A DNA stretch of 14,917 nucleotides, from contig JASBYY010000057.1 of the NCBI GenBank assembly GCA_029983675.1, positions 1-14,917 of the forward strand, read 5' to 3'. Shown here piece by piece: positions 6,679 to 13,751 of this stretch. Every line of letters begins with the position of its first letter. The stretch's first letter is position 1. The notes below the pieces were generated by a model. That model worked only from the letters and a program-made list of their open reading frames with translations. It had not been told where the DNA came from and did no database searches. This DNA is from Bacteroidales bacterium. Its GTDB lineage: Bacteria > Bacteroidota > Bacteroidia > Bacteroidales > F082. A program made the position numbers and the translations under genes.

Positions 6679-6837
6679 ATGGGTTTGTTTGTTATTGAAT
6701 TGCTAAAACGGAATAATGATAATGTCAAATCATTGTGTATCATTGAAAAAATGCGTTTTTTAAAGAGCGATTCTCATTACATCACCATAAGTTGGAGATA
6801 CAGATTCCAACATGTTGTTCTTTTTCAACAACCTTAA
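6679..6837 (+). CDS. Candidate 52-residue leader peptide upstream of aspA
   Basis: A small ORF, MGLFVIELLKRNNDNVKSLC and onward, preceded by AAGAAGGAAAT (AGGAA at 6667-6671, 7 bp from ATG), a better ribosome binding site than aspA itself has. It lies wholly inside the predicted aspA leader and stops 34 nt before the aspA ATG. Codons 12-15 read Asn-Asn-Asp-Asn, notable next to an enzyme that consumes aspartate and releases ammonia, as amino-acid-rich leader peptides do in attenuation. The rest of the peptide has no recognised motif. A weak hairpin (GTTGTT/AACAAC) overlaps its end, but no U-tract terminator is evident. It could equally be an untranslated leader. Confidence 0.3.
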   Translation: MGLFVIELLKRNNDNVKSLCIIEKMRFLKSDSHYITISWRYRFQHVVLFQQP

Positions 6838-6871
6838 TCGATATATTTTTATCTAATATAATACGAAAACT

Positions 6872-8299
6872 ATGGAATATCAATTCAAAGTATCGGGGAA
6901 AACCCGCAAAGAGCACGATCTTTTGGGCGAAAAAGAAGTGCCGGTAGAAGCATTGTTCGGCATTCAAACCTTGCGCTGTATGGAGAACTTTCAAATCAGT
7001 GGCCATCTCATGTATGAAGTCAGTGCCTTTATCAAGGCTTTCGGCTTGGTGAAGATGGGCGCTATTCTGGCCAACCACCAAGAAGGACTGGTCAACGACC
7101 AAGTTAAGGATGCTGTAGTGCAAGCCTGTCAGGAATTGATAGACGGAAAACACCACGAACACTTCCCAATCGACCTCATTCAAGGCGGTGCAGGAACCAG
7201 CGCCAATATGAATGCCAACGAGGTGATTGCCAATCGTGCCTTGGAAATCTTGGGACACGAACACGGAGAATATCAATATTGTCATCCGAACGACCATGTG
7301 AATATGGCGCAAAGCACCAACGACGCTTATCCGAGTGCCATGCACCTTGGCATGTACATGATCCATCAGGATTTGAAGGCTGCCTTGATAAAATTGCAGC
7401 AGTCATTTCAGGTAAAGGCTGACGAATATGCAAATATCATCAAGATGGGACGTACCCAGTTGCAGGATGCTGTTCCCATGACCTTAGGACAGACTTTCCA
7501 AGAGTTTACGGATGCCATGAAGCATGAATGCCAGCGTTTGGATTTTGCTGCCAAGGAATTTTTAGTCATTAATATGGGTGCCACCGCTATTGGAACTGGA
7601 ATTACTGCCACCCCGGGTTATGCCGATGCATGTATCGAGTTCATCCGAAAAATCAGCGGATTGAATGTCACCCTGGCCGAAAATCTGGTTGAAGCCACCA
7701 GCGATACATCGGCGCTTATCACCTATAGCTCTGCCATGAAAGGCTTGGCACTTCGTCTTTCCAAGATTTGCAACGACTTGCGTTTGCTGTCTTCGGGACC
7801 TCGTACCGGTCTGGCCGAAATCAACCTGCCGCCTCGTCAGCCGGGATCGTCCATCATGCCCGGTAAGGTGAACCCCGTTATTCCGGAAGTGGTGAACCAG
7901 GTTTGCTTCAAGGTGATTGGCAACGATGTTTGCTTGACCTTGGCCTCCGAAGCTGCTCAGCTGGAACTTAACGTGATGGAGCCAGTGATGATGGAAAGTT
8001 TGGTGGAAAGCGCTTTCTGGTTGGAACGTGCCATGAATACATTGCGTACCCTTTGTGTCGATGGCATCACCGCAAATGCCGAACACTGCCGCCAAATGAC
8101 TATTCACAGCATCGGTATTGTTACCGCTTTGAAGCCATATATCGGCTATGCCAACTGCACCGCTGTCGCCAAGGAAGCCTTGGAAACCGGTGGCAGCGTG
8201 TACGACCTTGTGTTACAAAAAGGACTGCTTACCAAGGAACAGTTGGAACGCATCTTGGATCCTGCCAATATGCTGAAGCCCGTGAAGATAGAACTCTAA
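6872..8299 (+). CDS. aspA: Aspartate ammonia-lyase (aspartase)
   Basis: Deaminates L-aspartate reversibly to fumarate and ammonia in the cytosol; in anaerobic Bacteroidales the fumarate can feed fumarate reduction to succinate. The protein is 475 residues, as usual for aspartase (about 470). It carries the superfamily conserved regions in order: GGAGTSANMNANEV (105-118), STNDAYPSA (148-156), GRTQLQDAVP (193-202) and the mobile catalytic loop GSSIMPGKVNP (325-335) with the catalytic Ser. TQLQDAVP and the N-terminal RKEHDLLGEKEVP favour aspartase over class II fumarase, which shares the fold. The start at ATG 6872 has only an AT-rich, weak ribosome binding region. It is monocistronic: long leader upstream, strong terminator 34 bp downstream. 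Possible leader control is discussed with the small ORF at 6679. Confidence 0.95.
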   Translation: MEYQFKVSGKTRKEHDLLGEKEVPVEALFGIQTLRCMENFQISGHLMYEVSAFIKAFGLVKMGAILANHQEGLVNDQVKDAVVQACQELIDGKHHEHFPIDLIQGGAGTSANMNANEVIANRALEILGHEHGEYQYCHPNDHVNMAQSTNDAYPSAMHLGMYMIHQDLKAALIKLQQSFQVKADEYANIIKMGRTQLQDAVPMTLGQTFQEFTDAMKHECQRLDFAAKEFLVINMGATAIGTGITATPGYADACIEFIRKISGLNVTLAENLVEATSDTSALITYSSAMKGLALRLSKICNDLRLLSSGPRTGLAEINLPPRQPGSSIMPGKVNPVIPEVVNQVCFKVIGNDVCLTLASEAAQLELNVMEPVMMESLVESAFWLERAMNTLRTLCVDGITANAEHCRQMTIHSIGIVTALKPYIGYANCTAVAKEALETGGSVYDLVLQKGLLTKEQLERILDPANMLKPVKIEL

Positions 8300-8332
8300 T
8301 TAGCGTTTTTTAATTAAGTTGGTTAATGTGTT

Positions 8333-8368
8333 GGCCTGTCCTTGGTTTTTGGGGACAGGCCTTTTTTT
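8333..8368 (+). terminator. Rho-independent terminator of aspA
   Basis: A perfect 9-bp stem GGCCTGTCC/GGACAGGCC with an 11-nt loop is followed directly by seven T. It cleanly separates aspA from the flavoprotein operon. Confidence 0.93.
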
Positions 8369-8447
8369 GGTTTGTAAAAACCGAATTGCCACTTGAAGCA
8401 GCCTTCTGTACTTTTTGCGTTGCTATGATGGATTCATGGATTTTTCC

Positions 8448-8455
8448 TATTTTTG
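8448..8455 (+). promoter_or_regulatory. Putative -7 promoter element of the flavoprotein operon
   Basis: TATTTTTG matches TAnnTTTG, about 31 bp upstream of ATG 8487. The following GGAGG at 8474-8478, 8 bp from the start, is an unusually strong Shine-Dalgarno site for this window. No well-spaced -33 element is seen. Confidence 0.55.
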
Positions 8456-8486
8456 CAATATGCAAGTTTTTTTGGAGGGATAACAG

Positions 8487-9572
8487 ATGAAAGAGGCAAA
8501 TAAAATATCGATATACAAAAGGTTACAATCGTTTATCGGACTTGTCGTAGCGTTTCTGCTGATTGCTTCGGTCTCCATTCGTCGTGACGGCAAATGGCTG
8601 GGAATGGACATCGGAGGTGATGTAAGTGCAAAAACCACCCTGAAGTCGGAAGTAGGCGACACCGTCGTCATCAACACTACGGAAATTGGAAAGGATATCA
8701 TCGGTTTCAACGGTCCTGTACCGCTGGAGATTTTTATTTGCAATGGGCGTGTGGTAAAGGTGGTGGCCTTGCCGAACTCCGAGACCCCCAGTTTCTTTGC
8801 ATGTGTAAAGGTGTTGCTCGACAAATGGAATGGCCTTAGCTTGGAGGAGGCTTCGGCGTTGCAGGTCGATGCGGTGGCGGGAGCCACGTTTTCATCGAAA
8901 GCGGTCATCGGCAATATGAAAAGGGGATTGCAACAGGCGCAACAACAGTCCGTGACAAAATCCGTTTGGGACGGAATCGACATCACTCCGAAATTTGTCA
9001 TCGGGCTGATTGTGGTGCTGATGGCCGCATTACTGCCGTTATGGGTGCGCAATAAAAAGGTGCGTATCATTCAAATGGTGCTGAATGTCATTGTTTTGGG
9101 TTTTTGGTGCGGTGCCTTTATTTCGTATGCGTCTTTGGTGAAATACATGTCCAATGGAATGAACGTCATAGTGTTGGCCGTTCCATTTGTGATGCTTGTT
9201 ACGGCCTTTATTTATCCTTTGTTCGGCAGAAAAGCGCATTACTGTTCCTATGTCTGTCCATTTGGATCCTTGCAGCAGTTGGTGGGAATGTGTGTCAAAT
9301 ATAAGTTGCCCATAAAGCCACCAGTCGTTAAAGCGTTGGGCAGGCTGCGGCAGGGCTTGTGGGTGGTGCTGATGCTGTGCATGTGGTGCGGCGTACTGTT
9401 TCAGTGGATGGACTACGAGTTGTTTTCAGCCTTTTTAGTCGGCTCCGCATCATGGGTGCTGGTTGCTGTTGCGGTGGCCTTCGTGCTGCTGTCGGCCATT
9501 GTCAACCGCCCTTACTGTCGTTTTGTTTGTCCGACGGGAACTTTGTTGCGGATTAGTGAATTTAGGAAATGA
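8487..9572 (+). CDS. Six-TM FMN-binding/4Fe-4S membrane electron-transfer protein (NosR/RnfG-like)
   Basis: A 361-residue membrane protein. TM1 is at about 16-31. An extracytoplasmic FMN-binding domain (about 35-155) follows and ends DAVAGATFSSKAV, whose Thr134 is the expected site of covalent FMN attachment by ApbE. TM2-4 are at about 169-187, 194-217 and 226-246, and TM5-6 at about 290-307 and 312-338. Cys pairs C253/C257 (YCSYVCPFG) and C344/C348 (YCRFVCPTG) form two CxxxCP motifs. By the positive-inside rule both face the cytoplasm and the FMN faces out. This is the NosR/NapH plan, but the extra ferredoxin motifs usual after CxxxCP are missing, so it is a minimal version. I infer that it carries electrons across the membrane between a cytosolic donor and an outer acceptor. 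It has its own promoter and GGAGG site, and the nitroreductase fusion starts 10 nt after its stop, so they are surely co-transcribed. Partner and direction of electron flow are not shown. Confidence 0.85.
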   Translation: MKEANKISIYKRLQSFIGLVVAFLLIASVSIRRDGKWLGMDIGGDVSAKTTLKSEVGDTVVINTTEIGKDIIGFNGPVPLEIFICNGRVVKVVALPNSETPSFFACVKVLLDKWNGLSLEEASALQVDAVAGATFSSKAVIGNMKRGLQQAQQQSVTKSVWDGIDITPKFVIGLIVVLMAALLPLWVRNKKVRIIQMVLNVIVLGFWCGAFISYASLVKYMSNGMNVIVLAVPFVMLVTAFIYPLFGRKAHYCSYVCPFGSLQQLVGMCVKYKLPIKPPVVKALGRLRQGLWVVLMLCMWCGVLFQWMDYELFSAFLVGSASWVLVAVAVAFVLLSAIVNRPYCRFVCPTGTLLRISEFRK

Positions 9573-9581
9573 TATGATATT

Positions 9582-10769
9582 ATGAAAACCAATATTTTAT
9601 GTTTGGTTTTGGCATTGGCAGTGGTACTGCTTTGCATCCAACTTATTCGCATGAGTCGTATGAATAATAAATCGAAAATGGTAGCGACACAAGATGCTGG
9701 TCAGGTCGTGCTTGATCATATTGTTTCAAGGGTATCGGTCAGGTCGTATCAGGATAAGGCAGTGGAGGAGGAGAAAATTGAAAAGATGCTTCGTGCGGGC
9801 ATGGCGGCTCCCACAGCACTCAACAAGCAGCCTTGGCATTTTGTGGTGGTTACCGAAAAAGCGCTTTTGCAACAAATAGCGGCCATCACGCCGAATGCAG
9901 GCATGGCTGCGGAAGCTCCCTTGGCCATTGTGGTGTGTGGCGACATGAATAAGACTTTGCAAGGAACGGCAAGGGATTTCTGGATACACGACGCTTCGGC
10001 AGCCACCGAAAACATTTTGCTGGCGGCACATGCCATGGGGCTTGGTGCTGTTTGGACAGGGACATATCCCGACATGGAGCGGTGCCAGGCCGTGAAAAAT
10101 TTGCTGGGAATACCCGAACAAATGATACCGTTATGTACGGTTGTGGCGGGCTATCCGGCCGATTCGCCGAATCCCAAGGATAAATGGAAGCCTGAGAATG
10201 TCTCTTATAATGGGTTTGGAAGAGGACAAGACGATACCGTTGTCATGCAGCAGCCTCAAAGAAAAGAGTTCAAAGCGTTTGATGTGCGGGAGTCGTTCCG
10301 GGTCAATCCCTTTATCTATGCCGATGGCGACGGATTGCTGTTGGCTGCCGGCGACAGCGCATTGAGCAATGCCATGACCATAGGATGGTTCAACATGGGT
10401 ACATTGTGGGACCATAAACCTACCGTCACGGTTTATGTGCGTGAAAGCCGCCATACTTTCTCCTTGATGGAGCAACATCCGTATTTCTCGGTGATGTACT
10501 TCAACGATGGAAAGGTGCTGCAATACATGGGCAGTCACAGTGGACGTGATGGCGATAAGGCAGCCGCATTAGGACTGCATGTGGCCTATACCGAAAACGG
10601 AACGCCTTATTATGAAGAAGCCGAATTGGTGCTGGAATGCCGTCTGCTCTACAAGGCACCCTTTGAACAGAAAAGCTTTATGACCGATTTGCCCAAGAAG
10701 TATTATGCCAAGGGTGAAGCCAACCATCATCTGTATATTGGCGAGGTGGTAAATGCCATGCGAAAATGA
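9582..10769 (+). CDS. Membrane-anchored nitroreductase fused to a flavin-reductase-like domain
   Basis: A 395-residue fusion. Residues 5-22 are one hydrophobic segment (LCLVLALAVVLLCIQ) with no signal-peptidase site or lipobox, so probably an anchor. Lys/Arg just after it favour a cytosolic catalytic part, but the opposite topology is not excluded. Residues about 44-195 are a nitroreductase-family FMN domain: SRVSVRSYQ (49-57), AAPTALNKQPWHFVVV (75-90) and ATENILLAAHAMGLGAVWTG (141-160). Residues about 240-375 resemble a flavin-reductase-like FMN domain with DSALSNAMTIGWFN (258-271) and GSHSGRDGDK (317-326). The two domains are normally separate proteins. There is no GTG/ATG conflict at 9582. 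It sits 10 nt after the FMN/4Fe-4S membrane gene, which may supply or accept electrons. The substrate (quinone, nitro compound, flavin or other) is unknown. Confidence 0.85.
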   Translation: MKTNILCLVLALAVVLLCIQLIRMSRMNNKSKMVATQDAGQVVLDHIVSRVSVRSYQDKAVEEEKIEKMLRAGMAAPTALNKQPWHFVVVTEKALLQQIAAITPNAGMAAEAPLAIVVCGDMNKTLQGTARDFWIHDASAATENILLAAHAMGLGAVWTGTYPDMERCQAVKNLLGIPEQMIPLCTVVAGYPADSPNPKDKWKPENVSYNGFGRGQDDTVVMQQPQRKEFKAFDVRESFRVNPFIYADGDGLLLAAGDSALSNAMTIGWFNMGTLWDHKPTVTVYVRESRHTFSLMEQHPYFSVMYFNDGKVLQYMGSHSGRDGDKAAALGLHVAYTENGTPYYEEAELVLECRLLYKAPFEQKSFMTDLPKKYYAKGEANHHLYIGEVVNAMRK

Positions 10770-10847
10770 ATGTAAATATATGAGTGGCGTGGATCGAGTC
10801 ACTGAAGGTGGATTAATGATAATAATGACAATACAATACTGCTAATA

Positions 10848-12065
10848 ATGGAAAAGATATTAGACAAGTTTATGAGGTATGTTTCTGTGGAAACGACTTC
10901 AGATGAAAACTCCGAAAGTCAGCCGAGTACGGCCATTCAGCTCAATCTGTTAAGGTTGCTGCGTGATGAGTTACAGGCTATGGGCATTCAGGCGGATTTG
11001 GATGAGTACGGCTATGTGATGGCTACCATTCCCTCGAATACGGATAAAGAAGTGCCTGTGATCGGGTTTATTGCGCATGTCGATACTTCGCCTGACGCTT
11101 CGGGAAAAGATATCCATCCGCAGATTGTGGAGGATTATGACGGCGGCGATATCGTTCTGGATGTCAAGCGGAACATTGTTTTACGTGTGGCGGAGTTCCC
11201 TGAGTTGCAACAGTACAAAGGGCAAACCATCATTACGACTGACGGGAGTACGCTTCTGGGTGCCGACGATAAAGCCGGAGTGGCTGAGATTATGTGTGCG
11301 GCGCAATACCTGATGGAACACCCTGAAATCAAACATGGCGAGATAAAGATAGCTTTCACACCTGACGAGGAGATTGGTCGGGGCGTGGCGAAGTTCGATG
11401 TGAAGAAATTCGGCGCCCAGTATGCCTACACCATGGATGGCGGCGAGATTGGCGAGTTGGAGTACGAAAACTTTAATGCCGCCGCAGCCAAGATTCGTGT
11501 GCAGGGGAGCAACATTCATCCCGGTTATGGCAAGGATAAGATGGTGAATTCAATGCTGATAGCTATGGAGCTTAACGACATGCTTCCTGTGGAACAGCGT
11601 CCCCGCTATACCCAAGGTTATGAAGGTTTTTTTCATCTTACCGAAATCAACGGCACCGTGGAAGAAACAACAATGTCCTACATCATCCGTGACCATGATC
11701 GTGGCAAATTCGAGGAGAAGAAAGCGCTTATTACAGCAGTGGCGGATTTTCTCAATAGGAAATACGGCGAAGTGGTGCATCTTGAATTGAAGCACCAGTA
11801 TTATAACATGCGTCAGGAGGTGGAGCCTCATTTCTTCATTGTTGAAAAAGCCATCAAAGCCATTGAGATGGCCGGGGTGAAACCCAAGGTGCAACCTATT
11901 CGCGGCGGTACCGACGGCGCTAATCTGTCATTCATGGGACTGCCTTGTCCCAATATCTTTGCAGGAGGACATAACTTTCATGGTAAGTTAGAGTACGTGC
12001 CGTTGGAAAGCATGGAGAAGGCGATGGAAGTGATTCTGAATATTGTGAAACTGTTTGCCCGGTAA
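10848..12065 (+). CDS. pepT: Peptidase T (tripeptide aminopeptidase)
   Basis: A cytosolic M20-family zinc aminopeptidase that removes the N-terminal residue of tripeptides; 405 residues, typical for PepT (about 405-410). The ligands are all in place: His77 and Asp79 in GFIAHVDTSPD, bridging Asp140 in LLGADDKAG, catalytic Glu174 and Glu175 in FTPDEEIGRG, Asp197 in YTMDGGE, and His378 in GGHNFHGKLEY. The dimerisation/lid domain lies about residues 205-320, including SNIHPGYGKDKMVNS. The start MEKILDKFMRYVSVETTSDE is the family's usual N-terminus. It follows the nitroreductase fusion after 78 bp with no terminator or -7 consensus visible, so read-through transcription is possible. With aspartase nearby it fits a peptide- and amino-acid-fermenting anaerobe. 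Confidence 0.96.
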   Translation: MEKILDKFMRYVSVETTSDENSESQPSTAIQLNLLRLLRDELQAMGIQADLDEYGYVMATIPSNTDKEVPVIGFIAHVDTSPDASGKDIHPQIVEDYDGGDIVLDVKRNIVLRVAEFPELQQYKGQTIITTDGSTLLGADDKAGVAEIMCAAQYLMEHPEIKHGEIKIAFTPDEEIGRGVAKFDVKKFGAQYAYTMDGGEIGELEYENFNAAAAKIRVQGSNIHPGYGKDKMVNSMLIAMELNDMLPVEQRPRYTQGYEGFFHLTEINGTVEETTMSYIIRDHDRGKFEEKKALITAVADFLNRKYGEVVHLELKHQYYNMRQEVEPHFFIVEKAIKAIEMAGVKPKVQPIRGGTDGANLSFMGLPCPNIFAGGHNFHGKLEYVPLESMEKAMEVILNIVKLFAR

Positions 12066-12077
12066 GGTGCTTGCCGG
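12059..12077 (+). terminator. Weak hairpin overlapping the pepT stop
   Basis: CCGGTAAG and CTTGCCGG pair over 8 bp (one G-U) around GTG; the stop codon lies inside the stem. Only ACAGTAATTTGTTG follows, without a true U-tract, so it may attenuate rather than end transcription before the methyltransferase. Confidence 0.3.
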
Positions 12078-12126
12078 ACAGTAATTTGTTGTAAGGAAAT
12101 ATCATGTTGAATGCCAGTTTGTTGTG

Positions 12127-13737
12127 ATGTCGGATAAAAAGTCAGGAACCGCTATCGATGGCGATTTGCTTTGTCTCGCCGACGTTGCGACACGTTTTTC
12201 CGTTTCGACGGCGACTGTGCGGAATTGGATAAAAACAGGCTGTTTGGATACTGCCGAAGATAGCAGGGTGACGAAAGAAAGCGTTGACCGTTTTGCGGCA
12301 CAGGAAGCAGGGTCGAAGCGGCTTGTCACCCGAGCCAACAAATTGCAGAAAGGCGGAAAAAATACGAAACCTGTTTTCAGTCTGGATAATCGTTCTGCGG
12401 TACAGTTGGCCAGTGGCTACGAATTGTCGTTGAGCGAATCTTATCGCAACAAGGAGGGCGTTTTTTATACGCCCGAAAATATTGCTGCCGATATGCTTTC
12501 CGATCTCTCGGATGTTGAAAACATGACTTTTTTGGAACCGTGTTGTGGCTGTGGCAGTTTTGTCATGGCCGCTATTGCAAAAGGCTTTCGCCCTGAAAAT
12601 ATCTACGCATTCGATACGGATGAAACGGCTGTCGCCATCACCCGTCGCCGCATTTATGAGGCAACGGGTTACCGAAGCGACAACATTGTTTGCGGCGACT
12701 TTTTGGAGTATAGCTTGCAAACCGATAGGCGGTTCGATTGCCTCTATACCAATCCGCCATGGGGAAAGAAGCTGAGCCAAAGCGAAAAGATCCGTTATGC
12801 CGAGGCTTTTTCCGCAACTTCGGGAACCGATACCAGTGCGTTTTTCTTTTTGGCAGGGCTTAGGCTGTTGCATGAAGGCGGAAGGATGGGGCTGTTGCTC
12901 CCGGAAGCGTTTTTCAATATCGCGCGGTTTGAGCCGGTAAGAAGCATCGCCTTGACATGTGCGGTCAACCGGTTGGTGGATTACGGACGTGTGTTCAAAA
13001 CATTGATAACCAATGCGCAGGCAATGATGCTGACCAAAATGCCGCCTCGGCATGACCATGAAATCGTTTGCAAGATGGGTGAGCGCGAGCATAAGAGGAG
13101 ACAAATCGGATTTGATGGATTGCCCAAGCATATCATTAATTTCCGGGTGGATGAAAATGCTGCAGCCGTGGTGAATCGTTTCTTCTTGTTTCCCTACGTC
13201 ACCTTGAAGGGCAATGCTCGCTGGGCGATGGGAGTGGTTACGGGTGACAATGCCCGGCATTGCCGAAAATCACCTGCCAAAGGCTTCGAGCCGGTTTTTC
13301 GGGGCAGGGATATTAGTCCGCAAGGCTTTGCCCGGCCAAGTCTTTATATCCGCAGCGACCTTTCAGGATGCCAGCAGGCGGCACCCGTTGCGTTGTACAA
13401 AGCCAAGGAAAAATTGGTGTATCGTTTTATTTCAAATCGGCTTGTCTTTTATTGCGACCCTGATGGAAAACTTATCCTCAACAGTGCTAATCTGCTGATA
13501 TTGAACGATGATTTCCCGATTTCGGGGCGGCAACTTGCCGATTTGCTGAATAGTGATGTTATGAACTGGCTGTATCGTATGGTGTTTCAAACCCATAAGG
13601 TGCTGCGAGGGGATTTGGAAGATTTGCCGCTACCGGTGGGCTATTTTGCAGTACAACATGATTTTGAGGAAACCGCTTTCTTGCGGTATATGAAAATTGA
13701 GCGCTATTCCGAAAGCTACAGGATGGCAGATGTGTAA
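12127..13737 (+). CDS. N6-adenine DNA methyltransferase with N-terminal helix-turn-helix (TaqI/type IIG-like, apparently orphan)
   Basis: A 536-residue protein expected to methylate adenine in a specific DNA site using S-adenosylmethionine. Residues about 14-55 form a MerR/excisionase-like HTH (LLCLADVATRFSVSTATVRN). The MTase core follows: motif X-like GVFYTPENIAADML (111-124), motif I FLEPCCGCGSF (135-145) and catalytic motif IV TNPPWG (208-213). From about 360 a target-recognition region follows with FRGRDISPQGFARPSLYI, NSANLLIL and LLNSDVMNWLYR, the pattern of TaqI/type IIG C-termini. No PD-(D/E)xK nuclease motif is evident in the protein, and no restriction gene lies on either side. ATG 12127 is preferred over the overlapping GTG 12124. 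It starts 61 bp after pepT and is followed after 14 bp by the acyltransferase. The HTH fusion suggests extra DNA contacts or autoregulation. The recognition site cannot be read from sequence. Confidence 0.87.
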   Translation: MSDKKSGTAIDGDLLCLADVATRFSVSTATVRNWIKTGCLDTAEDSRVTKESVDRFAAQEAGSKRLVTRANKLQKGGKNTKPVFSLDNRSAVQLASGYELSLSESYRNKEGVFYTPENIAADMLSDLSDVENMTFLEPCCGCGSFVMAAIAKGFRPENIYAFDTDETAVAITRRRIYEATGYRSDNIVCGDFLEYSLQTDRRFDCLYTNPPWGKKLSQSEKIRYAEAFSATSGTDTSAFFFLAGLRLLHEGGRMGLLLPEAFFNIARFEPVRSIALTCAVNRLVDYGRVFKTLITNAQAMMLTKMPPRHDHEIVCKMGEREHKRRQIGFDGLPKHIINFRVDENAAAVVNRFFLFPYVTLKGNARWAMGVVTGDNARHCRKSPAKGFEPVFRGRDISPQGFARPSLYIRSDLSGCQQAAPVALYKAKEKLVYRFISNRLVFYCDPDGKLILNSANLLILNDDFPISGRQLADLLNSDVMNWLYRMVFQTHKVLRGDLEDLPLPVGYFAVQHDFEETAFLRYMKIERYSESYRMADV

Positions 13738-13751
13738 CAAAATTACAGGAT

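Noticed and set aside
6872..8299. Class II fumarase instead of aspartase
   Set aside because: The two share the GSSIMPGKVNP loop, but the TQLQDAVP segment, the N-terminal RKEHDLLGEKEVP and the length favour aspartase.
9582..9650. Lipoprotein signal in the nitroreductase fusion
   Set aside because: The residue before the candidate Cys18 is Leu, not Gly/Ala/Ser, so it does not make a lipobox; an uncleaved TM anchor is more likely.
12142..13260. 372-residue open frame on the minus strand
   Set aside because: Antisense to the methyltransferase, whose motifs are unambiguous; the translation shows no domain.
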